From an uncultured Prochlorococcus sp. (GTDB lineage Bacteria; Cyanobacteriota; Cyanobacteriia; PCC-6307; Cyanobiaceae): 64,000 nt of DNA. How positions within the stretch are numbered: the first letter of the stretch is position 1; every line of letters begins with the position of its first letter. The notes under the pieces were generated by a model. That model was not told the DNA's origin. It made no database searches and saw only the letters and a list, made by a program, of their open reading frames with translations. The stretch is taken from contig CACOMD010000001.1 of assembly GCA_902628235.1 (NCBI GenBank), positions 238,973-302,972 on the forward strand, written 5' to 3'. This document shows positions 1-11,363 of the stretch, in pieces. The translations under genes and the position numbers were made by a program.

Positions 1-93
1 AAGCCTTAGATTGGTAAGCTTAATTATTAATTTGGTAATTACTAAAGTCATGATTTTTAAGAAAAAGCTTTCTTAAAGATTAATTTTCTTTTC

Positions 94-552
94 TTATCGT
101 CTTACAAGTAAATAATTTATAGAGTCTTTTAAAGTTTTTTCTTCCTGAAGGCCAGTAAAAGTTGCCTTTAAATTTGAATTAGAATCTATAAAATTAATTT
201 GAGGTATTCCATTTACTTTAAATTGTTTAACGAATTTATCCCATTTGGGATTATCAACGTTCAAGAAAACAAAATTTATTTCATTGTCAAAATCTTTTTT
301 CAGTTCTGTCACTTCTGGCGCCATCTCCTTACATATTTCACACCATTCTGCATAAAATTCTAGATAAGTAGGCTTGCCATTAGTGAATGCTATTTCTGGA
401 TTCATCGATAAATTTGCAAAATTTCTTAACTGTAAAGTAGATTTAAAAATTGTATTTTTAAAAATTAATATAAAAGCAATTAAAAAAAGTGCAAACAAAG
501 CGTACATGATTTTTTGAAATTGATTTGATGAATAATTATTTTTGGATTCCAT
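94..552 (-). CDS. Membrane-anchored thioredoxin-like protein (TxlA/HCF164-like)
   Basis: N-terminal TM segment followed by thioredoxin fold with WCEIC motif (FYAEWCEICKEMAPEV). Confidence 0.8.
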   Translation of the reverse strand: MESKNNYSSNQFQKIMYALFALFLIAFILIFKNTIFKSTLQLRNFANLSMNPEIAFTNGKPTYLEFYAEWCEICKEMAPEVTELKKDFDNEINFVFLNVDNPKWDKFVKQFKVNGIPQINFIDSNSNLKATFTGLQEEKTLKDSINYLLVRR

Positions 553-668
553 AATTTTGTGTTTTAAGTATTGAAATTTCTAATAAAGAAAATTGATAAA
601 AGGATACTATACTGATACTATGTTTAGATCAATTAAAAGAAGATTTTAACTATAAAATTAATTAAAAT

Positions 669-2009
669 ATGAATGCAATCTTTGGAACTGATGGAATTAG
701 AGGTATTTTTAACAAAGAAATCACGTCCGATCTTGCACAAAAGATAGGTTATGCCTTTGGAATCATTAACAATAATACAAATAAAGTTTTAATTGGTAGA
801 GACACAAGAGTTAGTGGAGGTATATTATTAGAAGCCTTATCAAGTGGATTAAATAAGTCTGGAAAAGAAGTAATTGATATAGGTATTTGCCCAACACCAG
901 CAATACCATTTCTAATTAAGCATTTTAAAATTTATACAGGGATTATGATATCAGCTAGTCACAATCCTCCTGAATATAATGGAATCAAAATTTTTGATCA
1001 TTGTGGTCGTAAATTAAATAAAAAAAAAGAGATAGAAATCGAAAGTTATTTAAGCAAAATTAATTCAAATTTAATCTTTAAAAAACAAACCAAAATTATA
1101 CAAAAATTTGATCTTTTAGAAATATATAAACAAAGTTTAATTGAATCTATAGGAAATAATAATCTTAATGGAATGAAAATAATATTGGATACGTGTCATG
1201 GATCTGCCTCAGTCTTTGCAGAAAGTGTATTTAAGCAATTAGGTGCAAATATTAATATTATCAATAGTAGTATTGACGGATCAAAAATAAATGTCAAATG
1301 TGGTTCAACATGTCTTGATCCTTTAAAAAAAGCGATAAATGAATTTAATGCTGAAATAGGGTTTAGCTTTGATGGAGATGCTGATAGAGTTATAGGAGTA
1401 GATTCAGAAGAAAATATTCTTGATGGAGATCATATTTTATTTCTATGGGGCCGAGAACTTATGAGAGAAAAAATTTTATCAAGAAATTTATTAATTACAA
1501 CCGTAATGTCAAATTTAGGATTTGAAAAAGCATGGAATGAGCTTGGTGGCTTTTTAATTAGAACGCCAGTTGGAGACAGCTTTATATATAAAGGAATTGA
1601 AAAACAAAAGGCAGATTTAGGAGGTGAACAATCTGGACATATTCTCTCAAAAATAAATAATTTCTCAGGAGATGGGGTACTGACTGCTATTCAAATAGCC
1701 AATTTATGTAGAAAGAAAAATATAACTTTAAAAAATTTATTAAAAACTAGCTTTAAAGGTTTTCCACAAAAACTGACTAATATAAAACTAAGAACAAATG
1801 ATAAGAATTTCAAAGATTTAATTGAAGATAATATGAATAAATTAATAAAAGATAAATTAGATGAGATATCAGAACCATGCAGAGTTTTTGCTAGAAATAG
1901 TGGAACAGAATCCGTTTTAAGAATTTTAGTAGAAGCAGAAAATAAAAATCTTGTTGAGCATATTTCAATGGAAATGACAAATATTGCTGAAAAAATAATT
2001 AAAAAATAA
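669..2009 (+). CDS. glmM: Phosphoglucosamine mutase
   Basis: FGTDGIRG start, active-site SASHNPPEYNGIK, metal loop DGDADR. Confidence 0.95.
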   Translation: MNAIFGTDGIRGIFNKEITSDLAQKIGYAFGIINNNTNKVLIGRDTRVSGGILLEALSSGLNKSGKEVIDIGICPTPAIPFLIKHFKIYTGIMISASHNPPEYNGIKIFDHCGRKLNKKKEIEIESYLSKINSNLIFKKQTKIIQKFDLLEIYKQSLIESIGNNNLNGMKIILDTCHGSASVFAESVFKQLGANINIINSSIDGSKINVKCGSTCLDPLKKAINEFNAEIGFSFDGDADRVIGVDSEENILDGDHILFLWGRELMREKILSRNLLITTVMSNLGFEKAWNELGGFLIRTPVGDSFIYKGIEKQKADLGGEQSGHILSKINNFSGDGVLTAIQIANLCRKKNITLKNLLKTSFKGFPQKLTNIKLRTNDKNFKDLIEDNMNKLIKDKLDEISEPCRVFARNSGTESVLRILVEAENKNLVEHISMEMTNIAEKIIKK

Positions 2010-2018
2010 AATATAATA

Positions 2019-2648
2019 TTAAATTTTTTTATATAGTATCTCAAAAACTTTTAGTTTTTTTTCACTAACATAATTCTCTCGATTAGTTTTTAAATTTATA
2101 GGATTATAAGAATTTAATATTTCACTATCTTGATATCTATAAGGAATAAAAAATTTGGAGTCGATTATAGTCATATCCATATATTCAAAAAGTTCCTCAA
2201 CATCAGTTTTGATTGAAATAAACCCTCCATTTGCCATTAGACGAGAAATTTTTTGAATTAACTGAGGTTGTATTATTCTTCTTTTATGATGTTTTTTTTT
2301 AAACCAAGGATCTGGGAAATTAAAAGAAACGCTTGATAATGCATTAACCGGGAATTTACCAATACAGTCTTCAATTAAATATTCAGCGTTACCGAATGCA
2401 AAGAATAAATTATCTATAGATTTATTCTTTAATTTTAATTTTGATTTATTGACCAATTTTTCTCTAATTTCTACCCCCATATAATTCCAATTCTTATTAT
2501 GGTTGGCCAAGTTAATTAAGAAATCACCTGCGCCGCAACCAACATCTAAATGCAGAGGCATAGTATGATTATCAAAAATCTCCTCAAGTGGCGGAAGAGG
2601 TTCCACATAATTAAAAACATTACTTAATGGGTTGACATGCTGTCGCAT
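2019..2648 (-). CDS. trmB: tRNA (guanine-N7-)-methyltransferase
   Basis: DVGCGAGDFL SAM motif, FNFPDPWFKKKHHKRR signature. Confidence 0.93.
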   Translation of the reverse strand: MRQHVNPLSNVFNYVEPLPPLEEIFDNHTMPLHLDVGCGAGDFLINLANHNKNWNYMGVEIREKLVNKSKLKLKNKSIDNLFFAFGNAEYLIEDCIGKFPVNALSSVSFNFPDPWFKKKHHKRRIIQPQLIQKISRLMANGGFISIKTDVEELFEYMDMTIIDSKFFIPYRYQDSEILNSYNPINLKTNRENYVSEKKLKVFEILYKKI

Positions 2649-2798
2649 TTTTATTTCCTCATCATTTAGGATTAAAAAATAAAAAGTAATTTTTCATTTT
2701 AAAGATTTAATTTCTGATTTATACCCAACTATAAAAATAAATATTACAGTTATTGACGATTGAGGTTTAATATTAAAGTATGTTAATAAGAAAGAATT

Positions 2799-3422
2799 TT
2801 GATCTTTATTAATGAATTTTCTGCTTGGATCACATTTCAATTATCTGCAATTTTTATATTAGGAATACCTTTATCAATTTTTATATGGTCAATTAAGAAG
2901 AAAAACAAAGCTATTGAGAAGTTGTTAAAAACATATTGGAAGGTTTCAATACTATTTTTCATTAGCCTTATATTATTTATCGGAGGTGTAAATTTTTCAT
3001 TTTTAACATTAATAATTTCTACTTTTTTAATGACCATTTGTATTTGGTTATGGACTGATATAAATAGAGAATTGAAAGGCTATAAATTGACAAATGCGCT
3101 TGTTACATTAACAAAAGCTTGGAGATGGGCATTAACTTTCATATCTATTAGTTTTTTAGTTCATGCTTTTCAAGATTTCTCCTGTCTTAATTCAATTAAT
3201 AGTTCTGAATGTTTAAAGTGGTCTGAACCATCAAAGAATTTATCTCAAATAATAAATCAATTATTTAATTTTTTATTTGGTGCAAATTTTACAGAATCAA
3301 TTGCAAAATTCATAGGATTATTTGCATTATTAATTTATATGTTAGGACTATTTCAATGGTTTATTATTAAGCTACCAAGATCTGGAAGAAATTCAGGTTT
3401 TTCAAATTATGGAGAATATTAG
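2799..3422 (+). CDS. Conserved cyanobacterial membrane protein (DUF3177-like), TTG start
   Basis: Full ORF with multiple TM segments; family assignment from memory. Confidence 0.65.
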   Translation: MIFINEFSAWITFQLSAIFILGIPLSIFIWSIKKKNKAIEKLLKTYWKVSILFFISLILFIGGVNFSFLTLIISTFLMTICIWLWTDINRELKGYKLTNALVTLTKAWRWALTFISISFLVHAFQDFSCLNSINSSECLKWSEPSKNLSQIINQLFNFLFGANFTESIAKFIGLFALLIYMLGLFQWFIIKLPRSGRNSGFSNYGEY

Positions 3423-3710
3423 TTATTTAGAAATTAGTAAAAATATGCTTAAGTAGTTATGAATGAATTTTATAATTAAAATAAAATATCAACGAAAAAG
3501 AAAAGATTGGCTAGGATTTTGATTAGGAAATTATTTAATATATCAAAAGATATAAATGCATGATCCCAATATTGAAAATAATATAGTACTTACAACATTA
3601 CCGATTAAAACTCCAACCAATAATAGTATTAATTTGAGATAAATTTAATATATTCCTAAAAATAAATTTTAATAATACTTAAATAATAAGTATTAGTATT
3701 AAAAAGTTAA

Positions 3711-6602
3711 CTATTTAATTATTTCAGAACATCTTTTGCATAAATTTGTATTATGCCTTCCTTTTAGTGTAAATTCTTGAAAATGCCAACATCTATCACA
3801 CTTTATCCCTTTTGCTTTTTGAATTTGAATAATACCAAATTCATTATTAACAGTCAGTAAACTTTCCTCACATGGATTATCAATGAGCGAGAAATTAGAA
3901 ACAATAAGCCAGTCACCATAACAATCTACTTCTAAATTACCAGAACTCTTAAGCCATATAAGAGCTTCTTCTATTTCTTTTTCCTTAGGCAGAAACATTA
4001 TTTCTGTTTCAAGAGCTGCTCCAACCTGCTGTTGATTTCTACATCCTTCAATTACTTTATTAATTTCAACTCTTAATTTTCTCAAACTACACATTTTTGA
4101 TTCAATATTAAGGTTTTTCCAATCAGAGGGTATTGAAGGCCAGCCTCTTTGAAATACTGATTTTTCTTGAACTTTATAGGGTAAATTCTGCCAAATATCC
4201 TCTGCCATATGACATAAGACTGGAGAAATAAGAACTGCTAAATTTTCAATTATTTTTGAAAGAACAAATTGACAAGATCTTCTTCTAAATTGGTTTGGAG
4301 AGCTAACATATAATCTATCTTTTGCTATATCTAAATAAAAATTTGATAAATCCACTACACAAAAACTTTGCAGAATTTGAAAAAATTTTGCAAATTCATA
4401 ATTTTCATATGCACAAGTAATTTGCTCAATAACCTCCGCTAATCGATGTAACATCCATTTATCTAAAATAGGTAAATCTTGATTACTTATAATCTGAAGA
4501 GAAGGATCATAATCATGTAAGTTACCCAGTAAATATCTAGCCGTATTTCTAACTTTTCTATAAACATCTGATAATTGTTTTAAAATATTAGATCCAATAG
4601 GAACATCAACTGTATAATCAACTGAACTTACCCATAGTCTCAAAACATCTGCTCCATATGCCGGATGAGTTTTTTGATTAGCTCCACCATTGATAACAAT
4701 GTTTGGGTCTACAACATTTCCTAATGATTTACTCATTTTTCTACCATTCTCGTCTAATGCAAATCCATGAGTAAGAACTGTTTTATATGGTGCTTTATTA
4801 TTTACTGCCACTGAAGTCAATAATGATGATTGAAACCATCCTCTATGTTGATCAGAACCTTCCAAATATAGATCTGCAGGATATTGCATACCTTCTCTTT
4901 GTCTGCATACGGCAGCCCAACTAGAACCGGAATCAAACCATACATCCATCGTATCTAAACCTTTTTTCCAGTTTTTTGCATCATTTAAATATTCAGGAGG
5001 CAATAATTCTTTTTCATCCCAACTCCACCATATATCAGCGCCATGTTCTTCAAAAAGGTTTTGAATATGATTTAGTGTCGTCTGATTAATAAGTATTTCA
5101 TTACTATTATTTTTATAAAAAACTGGTATGGGGACGCCCCATGATCTTTGTCTTGAGATACACCAATCTCCTCTTCCTACAATCATAGATTTTATTCTCT
5201 TCTTTCCACTATCAGGCAACCAATCTACTTTTTCTATAGATTCAAGAGCTGAAGATCTAAACCCATCTACAGAAGCAAACCATTGTTCAGTGGCTCTAAA
5301 TATTGTAGGTTTTTTAGTTCTCCAATCATAAGGATATCTATGCTTATAAACTTCCATAAACATAAGGAGATTTTGACTTTCTAAAAATTTAATAATTTCA
5401 TCGTTTGCATTTTTTAAGACATTAAGATCTTTAAAAATCCCTGCATCATCATTTAAATTTCCTTTTTCATCAACAATACATGTTATTGGGAGTTTATATT
5501 TTAATCCTGTGTTGAAATCATCTATTCCATGCCCAGGAGCGGTATGAACAACTCCAGTTCCAGATTCTGTTGTTATGTAATCACCTCCCAAAACTACAGG
5601 ACAAGATTTGTCCTTTGTTGGATGCTTATATTCAATACCTTCTAATTCAGAACCAGTAATTATAAATAATAATTTAAATTCTTTATTTAATTTTTCTTGA
5701 ACTATGTCTTGTAAATCTTTGGCAAAAATAAAGATGTTTTCGTTATTATCAGAAGCAACTACATATTTTACTTTGGGATTAACTGCAACAGCTTCGTTGG
5801 CAGGTAAAGTCCAAGGTGTAGTTGTCCAAATTAAAATAAAATAATTTCCTGTATTTTCTGAAATATTTTTGTTAATGTTATATTTTTTAAGTTTTGATTC
5901 AATATTTTTAGTACAAGACGTAATTCTAAAAGACACATAAACACTTTTTGAAAAATGTTCATCTGGATACTCTAACTCAGCCTCCGCTAAAGCGGTTCTT
6001 GAGCTAGGGCTCCAATGGACTGGCTTTAAACCTCTAAATATATAACCTTTCAGAAACATTTTTCCAAATACTTCTATCTGAGCTGATTCATAATTTTTTT
6101 TCAAAGTAAGATATGGATTGTCCCAGTCCCCCCAAATAGCCCATCTTTGAAAGCCTTCCATTTGAGAAAAAATTTGTTTTTTTGCATATTCTGTAGCCTT
6201 TTGACGAAGTCCCAAGATATCTAAATTTCTTCTTTCTTCACTTTTTAATTTTTGAAGTACTTTTAATTCAATTGGTAAGCCATGACAATCCCATCCAGGC
6301 ACAAAATGTACCCTATATCCATTGAGTATTTTATATTTATTAATAAAATCTTTTAAAACTTTATTTAAAGCATGACCCATATGAAGAGGTCCATTCGCAT
6401 AAGGAGGACCATCATGAAGAGTAAAATTTTTTCCTTTATTATTTAAACCTAAATGCATATCAATATTATTTTCTGACCAAAATCTTTGAATTTCTGGTTC
6501 TCTCTTAGCTGAGTTAGCCCTCATAGAAAAGTCTGTCTTTAAGAGATTAAGTGAATCCTTATAAGAGAATTTTGACAACTTATGATTTTTGTTCTCAGAC
6601 AT
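3711..6602 (-). CDS. ileS: Isoleucyl-tRNA synthetase
   Basis: [18 protein letters not shown] and KMSKSLGN motifs, C-terminal zinc-binding CDRCWHF...CKRC. Confidence 0.97.
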   Translation of the reverse strand: MSENKNHKLSKFSYKDSLNLLKTDFSMRANSAKREPEIQRFWSENNIDMHLGLNNKGKNFTLHDGPPYANGPLHMGHALNKVLKDFINKYKILNGYRVHFVPGWDCHGLPIELKVLQKLKSEERRNLDILGLRQKATEYAKKQIFSQMEGFQRWAIWGDWDNPYLTLKKNYESAQIEVFGKMFLKGYIFRGLKPVHWSPSSRTALAEAELEYPDEHFSKSVYVSFRITSCTKNIESKLKKYNINKNISENTGNYFILIWTTTPWTLPANEAVAVNPKVKYVVASDNNENIFIFAKDLQDIVQEKLNKEFKLLFIITGSELEGIEYKHPTKDKSCPVVLGGDYITTESGTGVVHTAPGHGIDDFNTGLKYKLPITCIVDEKGNLNDDAGIFKDLNVLKNANDEIIKFLESQNLLMFMEVYKHRYPYDWRTKKPTIFRATEQWFASVDGFRSSALESIEKVDWLPDSGKKRIKSMIVGRGDWCISRQRSWGVPIPVFYKNNSNEILINQTTLNHIQNLFEEHGADIWWSWDEKELLPPEYLNDAKNWKKGLDTMDVWFDSGSSWAAVCRQREGMQYPADLYLEGSDQHRGWFQSSLLTSVAVNNKAPYKTVLTHGFALDENGRKMSKSLGNVVDPNIVINGGANQKTHPAYGADVLRLWVSSVDYTVDVPIGSNILKQLSDVYRKVRNTARYLLGNLHDYDPSLQIISNQDLPILDKWMLHRLAEVIEQITCAYENYEFAKFFQILQSFCVVDLSNFYLDIAKDRLYVSSPNQFRRRSCQFVLSKIIENLAVLISPVLCHMAEDIWQNLPYKVQEKSVFQRGWPSIPSDWKNLNIESKMCSLRKLRVEINKVIEGCRNQQQVGAALETEIMFLPKEKEIEEALIWLKSSGNLEVDCYGDWLIVSNFSLIDNPCEESLLTVNNEFGIIQIQKAKGIKCDRCWHFQEFTLKGRHNTNLCKRCSEIIK

Positions 6603-6645
6603 ATTGATATTGGCGAAAAATATTATTTATCAATTTTGGTATTCT

Positions 6646-7173
6646 CTATGTTATTTTTTCATCATTTATTATATCTTTTTTAAGAAAATCTGCTGTTTTA
6701 TTATTTTTCATATATTGTTTTGAAGATTCTTCTTTATCACTTGAATTAATAACATTATCCTGATTTCTAACCCATTTCTTTTTTATTGAAGAATTTTTAA
6801 ATATATTAACTTGATTATTTAAAAATAAATTCTTAAGATCAAGACTAATAATTTTATAAATAATTGAAAAATTTTTATTCAATCCATATAAACTTTTAAT
6901 ATCAACTTTTTCTTTATTTAAAAGCTGATTCCACCTATATGTAAAATTCTCAATTATATAAAAACTGATCAAGACGGCATTCAAAGACAAAATTAAAGAA
7001 CTCTGAAAATTAAATATATTTTTATTTATGATTAAAAATATTCCTAGAAGTATTGATAATCCTGATTGAATAAGATCTTTAGATCTTCCTAATTCAATAA
7101 AAAACAAAGCAGTGAAAAGTGAAATAAAACCAATAAATATATATAAGACCCCAATAAAAATTATTAAAAACAT
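6646..7173 (-). CDS. Hypothetical membrane protein, possibly Ycf66-like
   Basis: ORF with several N-terminal TM helices and a charged C-terminus; family resemblance weak. Confidence 0.5.
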   Translation of the reverse strand: MFLIIFIGVLYIFIGFISLFTALFFIELGRSKDLIQSGLSILLGIFLIINKNIFNFQSSLILSLNAVLISFYIIENFTYRWNQLLNKEKVDIKSLYGLNKNFSIIYKIISLDLKNLFLNNQVNIFKNSSIKKKWVRNQDNVINSSDKEESSKQYMKNNKTADFLKKDIINDEKIT

Positions 7174-7248
7174 AAATGTAAATATTTAAATACCCTTAAA
7201 AGAACTCTTATAAATCTCATTTAATATAAATGGGGAAAATGACTTAAT

Positions 7249-7329
7249 GCGGTCGGGGAGACTTGAACTCCCACACCATAAGATACGAGTACCTAAAACT
7301 CGCGCGTCTACCAATTCCGCCACGACCGC
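7249..7329 (-). tRNA. tRNA-Leu (anticodon UAG)
   Basis: Minus strand GCGGTCGTGGCGGAATTGGTAGACGCGCGAGTTTTAGGTACTCG...GGGAGTTCAAGTCTCCCCGACCGC folds as class II tRNA; acceptor GCGGTCG/CGACCGC, loop TTTAGGT. Confidence 0.95.
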
Positions 7330-7647
7330 TTAAATAAGATTTTAATTCAGTAGAGGGCATTTGAAACCTTTTTTTTATTTAGATATCTATTTTGATACAT
7401 AAAAATATAAAATCCACAGAATGTATCTGAGTTAGGAGAATAAATACTTTATTTTTAGAAATCTTTGAACAGAAAAATACAAATTTACTAAAAATTTAGT
7501 TATATTATTTATAGATTTACTTGAACAATCACTAATTTAAGTATCCAAAATAAGAAGGTTAAAAAACTATCTCCTAAAACTTTTAATTGGCAGAAGGAGA
7601 TAAAAACTTATGTTGACCCTCCTAATTTCTGGAATCCTACCTTAGGT

Positions 7648-8547
7648 TTGTTTATTGGTGGTTATATCTTAGCTTTTATAAGTATCTGGCAGTGGTACAA
7701 AGGCGATTGGCCATTACCTTTATTAGTTGCGACCGCATTTCTTGCCCTGCATATTGAAGGTACAGTTATACATGATGCATGCCATAAAGCTGCTCATCCA
7801 ATTCCTTGGATTAATCAATTAATGGGGCATGGGTCAGCTATCTTGTTAGGTTTTAGTTTTCCCGTTTTTACAAGGGTACACTTACAACATCATATTCATG
7901 TTAACGATCCCAAAAATGATCCCGATCACATCGTTAGCACATTTGGCCCAATTTGGTTAATTGCACCAAGATTTTTTTATCATGAAATATTCTTCTTTCA
8001 AAGAAAATTATGGAGAAAATATGAATTGCTCCAATGGGGAATAGAGCGTTCTATCTTTCTTACATTAATACTTGCTGGTATCAAGTTTGATTTTATGAAT
8101 CTTATTTATAATTTGTGGTTTGGACCGGCTTTAATGGTTGGTGTTACTCTAGGAATATTTTTTGACTACTTACCTCATAGACCATTTCGTTCTAGAAATA
8201 AATGGATCAACTCAAGAGTTTATCCCAGTAGATTTATGAATATATTGATAATGGGACAAAATTATCATCTTATTCATCATTTATGGCCATCTATTCCCTG
8301 GTTTGAGTATAAAATTGCATACGAGAAAACTAAACCATTATTAGATTCCAAAGGATCACCTCAGCGTGTTGGAATATTTGAATCTAAAGAAGATACTTAT
8401 AATTTCCTTTACGATTTGCTTCTGGGTGTAAGAAGTCATGCAAAAAGAAGAGGTCGTTTAAGAAAAATGATTAATCTTCTTCCAATTAATAGTTTGAAAA
8501 AATCTCTTCTTAAATTAGTTAATAAAACCTATATTGGAAAAGATTAA
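7648..8547 (+). CDS. crtR: Beta-carotene hydroxylase; the true N-terminus probably extends upstream (see findings)
   Basis: Histidine boxes HDACH, HLQHH, HLIHH of the membrane fatty-acid hydroxylase superfamily; EGTVIHDACHKAAH. Confidence 0.9.
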   Translation: MFIGGYILAFISIWQWYKGDWPLPLLVATAFLALHIEGTVIHDACHKAAHPIPWINQLMGHGSAILLGFSFPVFTRVHLQHHIHVNDPKNDPDHIVSTFGPIWLIAPRFFYHEIFFFQRKLWRKYELLQWGIERSIFLTLILAGIKFDFMNLIYNLWFGPALMVGVTLGIFFDYLPHRPFRSRNKWINSRVYPSRFMNILIMGQNYHLIHHLWPSIPWFEYKIAYEKTKPLLDSKGSPQRVGIFESKEDTYNFLYDLLLGVRSHAKRRGRLRKMINLLPINSLKKSLLKLVNKTYIGKD

Positions 8548-8549
8548 AT

Positions 8550-8843
8550 TTAGTCTTTTAATATTTTAGGTACTTTAAAAAAATCATCCTCTCTTGAAGG
8601 AGCTAGATTTAGAATATCCTCTCTACTTTTATATGTATCTTTTACATCACTTCTAAATTTATTTATAACTTCTATAGCTCTTGTCGTGCACGGAATATTC
8701 GTTGTATCGATTTTTTCTAATTGATTGATATAGTCTAAAATCTTTTCTATCTGAGTTGCATGATTATCGATTTGTTCCTCATTTAATTTTAATTTTGCAA
8801 GTTTTGCTACTTTGCTTACTTCTTCTTTCGAAATTCTACTCAT
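8550..8843 (-). CDS. gatC: Aspartyl/glutamyl-tRNA amidotransferase subunit C
   Basis: Small protein with VSKVAKLAKLKLNEEQ and C-terminal APSREDDFFKVPKIL. Confidence 0.92.
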   Translation of the reverse strand: MSRISKEEVSKVAKLAKLKLNEEQIDNHATQIEKILDYINQLEKIDTTNIPCTTRAIEVINKFRSDVKDTYKSREDILNLAPSREDDFFKVPKILKD

Positions 8844-9127
8844 TTTAAATCAGTTTATTACTAATATTATAAGACTTTAACCATAATAAAATTTTTATAT
8901 CGATTCAAAAATTATTTTTCAAAGAAAAATTTATAATTAATGTTCTAACTCACTTTTATTAACATCTTCCATCTTTAATTAAAAAAACTAGACTTTATAT
9001 AATTTCCCCGCTAAAAATATAGTTAGTTAATTTACTTACGGTAATTAAAAAAATACTTGATAAAGATTTTTTTTCTCGCCACTCTAGTATTGTTGCTCCC
9101 GAATTAATTGGATGTCTTATTGTTAGG

Positions 9128-9649
9128 ATGGATAACGGGAATAAAATACAAGAAGGCATAATAGTTGAAACGGAAGCTTATTCTCAAGAAGAAGAAGCAT
9201 GTCACGGTTTTAATAAAAGAACTAAAGCCAATCAGACACTTTTTGGAGAACCAGGATTATTTTATGTTTATAGATCTTATGGCATTCATTACTGCTTAAA
9301 TTTAGTAACTGATAAAAATAATTTTGCTAGCGGAGTTTTAATTAGATCAGTTTTTATTTCTCAAGAGGAAGAGAGAGTCGCTTCAGGACCAGGTCTCTTA
9401 ACTAAGAAATTTCAAATTGACACAAAATTAAATTCATTAAAAAGTTACAATAATAATCTACTAAAAATTTATGAAAATCATATTAATATCAATAATGAAG
9501 AGTTGGTACAAACCACGAGAATAGGTATCTCAAAAGCAGTAGATTTAAAATGGAGGTGGTACTTAAAGAGAAGTAGAAGCGTCAGTAAAAGAGTAAAAGG
9601 AGACAAAAGTCCTAAATTGCAAAATAAATTACAAAACTTTAAATATTAA
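9128..9649 (+). CDS. DNA-3-methyladenine glycosylase (MPG/AAG family); the true N-terminus probably extends upstream (see findings)
   Basis: IVETEAYSQEEEACHGFNKRTKAN...GEPGLFYVYRSYGIHYCLN. Confidence 0.88.
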   Translation: MDNGNKIQEGIIVETEAYSQEEEACHGFNKRTKANQTLFGEPGLFYVYRSYGIHYCLNLVTDKNNFASGVLIRSVFISQEEERVASGPGLLTKKFQIDTKLNSLKSYNNNLLKIYENHININNEELVQTTRIGISKAVDLKWRWYLKRSRSVSKRVKGDKSPKLQNKLQNFKY

Positions 9650-9655
9650 ATACAT

Positions 9656-10678
9656 ATGAATTCTTGGCCACATAAACATATTTTAACTCTTGCAAACTTT
9701 TCAAAAGAAGATTTTAAAATGGTTATTGATTTAACACATAGTTTCAATTCAGTAAGTAATGCAGATATTAAAAATTTACCATCTTTGAAAGGATTTTTAG
9801 TAACATCCTTATTTTTTGAACCAAGCACAAGAACTAAAAATAGTTTTGAACTTGCAGCAAAAAGACTTTCAGCAGATTTTCTAAGTTTCCATCCCTCATC
9901 AAGTTCTTTATCAAAAGGAGAAACATATCTAGATACAGCACGTACCTATTGTTCTATGGGTTCCAATATTTTAATAATTAGACATTCAACAAATCATTCC
10001 CCTTTTGAAATTTCACAATATTTAGATTCCAATGGTTTTAAGACATCTGTTTTAAGTGCAGGAGACGGATTTAATAGTCATCCCAGTCAAGGCTTACTTG
10101 ATTTATATACATTAACAAAGTTTTTCTCCCCAATAAATCTTGATCCAAATATTTTATTTAATAAAACAATTTTAATAATTGGAGATATTCTGCATTCTCG
10201 AGTAGCAAGATCAAATATTTGGAGTTTAACCGCATTTGGAGCAAATATTGTTTTGTGTGGTCCTGAAACTTTGGTACCTGAAGAATTTTCTAATTTTTTA
10301 AATCATGAAAGCCCATATGATTTAGCCGATCCTATAAAAAATAGAGGCAAAATTAGTATTTCAAGATCACTTGAAAAATCTATCAAAAATGCTGATGGAA
10401 TAATCACATTACGATTACAAAAAGAACGGATGGAGGAAAATTTACTAACTAGTATGCAATCTTATAGTGATGATTATTGTTTAACAACACAAAAGCTTGA
10501 TATTTGTTCTCAAGAGATTCCTATCCTCCATCCAGGTCCTTTAAATCGTGATGTAGAAATCAGTAGCCAAATAGTTGATAGGTATCCCAATTGTCTCATA
10601 AACGATCAGGTTGCTAATGGAGTACCTGTAAGAATGGCACTTTTATATCTATTAAGTAAGGTCAGGATAAAAATTTAA
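9656..10678 (+). CDS. pyrB: Aspartate carbamoyltransferase catalytic subunit
   Basis: [34 protein letters not shown] motifs. Confidence 0.95.
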   Translation: MNSWPHKHILTLANFSKEDFKMVIDLTHSFNSVSNADIKNLPSLKGFLVTSLFFEPSTRTKNSFELAAKRLSADFLSFHPSSSSLSKGETYLDTARTYCSMGSNILIIRHSTNHSPFEISQYLDSNGFKTSVLSAGDGFNSHPSQGLLDLYTLTKFFSPINLDPNILFNKTILIIGDILHSRVARSNIWSLTAFGANIVLCGPETLVPEEFSNFLNHESPYDLADPIKNRGKISISRSLEKSIKNADGIITLRLQKERMEENLLTSMQSYSDDYCLTTQKLDICSQEIPILHPGPLNRDVEISSQIVDRYPNCLINDQVANGVPVRMALLYLLSKVRIKI

Positions 10679-11019
10679 AGTAATTTAAGACTTTCTGTGA
10701 AAAAGCCATAGAGCAAACCAATTCTCAGAAAATCTGTAATTAAAAGGAAAAATTTTTTATTTCTATCAAGCAATAGAGCTCTTCTTATTTTTATTAATAT
10801 TTCTATTATTAATACTGAGATTAAAGCACTTACAGGATCCATCAAATTATAAACTGCACTTATCATTCCTAATGAACTTCCAAAGAAATATCCAATAAAA
10901 AAAACAATAAGAACAAAAGAATATCTTCTCCAAGGATTTACAGCCCAATTACTGAAAGTTTTAAAATTATCTACAATCAATATTTCAAATTTTGTTTTTT
11001 GAGGCCTTATAATCATCAC
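10675..11019 (-). CDS. DUF565 / Ycf20-like membrane protein
   Basis: [28 protein letters not shown]...[16 protein letters not shown] resembles Ycf20. Confidence 0.7.
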   Translation of the reverse strand: MMIIRPQKTKFEILIVDNFKTFSNWAVNPWRRYSFVLIVFFIGYFFGSSLGMISAVYNLMDPVSALISVLIIEILIKIRRALLLDRNKKFFLLITDFLRIGLLYGFFTESLKLL

Positions 11020-11033
11020 ATCAAATTATAAGC

Positions 11034-11234
11034 TCATACCAAATCAGAAGCTGGTTTAATTTTTTGATTACCCTCCAATAATTCAAGCAATGCTTCCATT
11101 TGAGCAAGAATACCTCTTAATTCACCAGGCTCAGGGAAGAACCCATCTTCATGTATTCCTTGATGCATTTCTCTCAATTCTTGTCTTAAATATCTAATGT
11201 GACTTACAACCTGTTCTCTCTTGGTTTGTGACAT
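11034..11234 (-). CDS. Conserved hypothetical small protein
   Basis: 66-aa ORF with ATG start and strongly non-random helical composition. Confidence 0.65.
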   Translation of the reverse strand: MSQTKREQVVSHIRYLRQELREMHQGIHEDGFFPEPGELRGILAQMEALLELLEGNQKIKPASDLV

Positions 11235-11363
11235 TGTTTAAATGTATATTTAGATATATATTAATTACATTATTTTTGATCGCTATTAATTTAATAATTT
11301 TTGAATAATTTGGAGGATGTAAAAATTTTTTAATTTCGACAATTTAAGTAATAAGTTAAAATA

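Noticed and set aside
1691-2044. 117-aa minus ORF opposite the glmM 3' end
   Set aside because: Hydrophobic, Phe/Ile/Ser-rich composition typical of antisense reading of an AT-rich gene; overlaps well-supported glmM.
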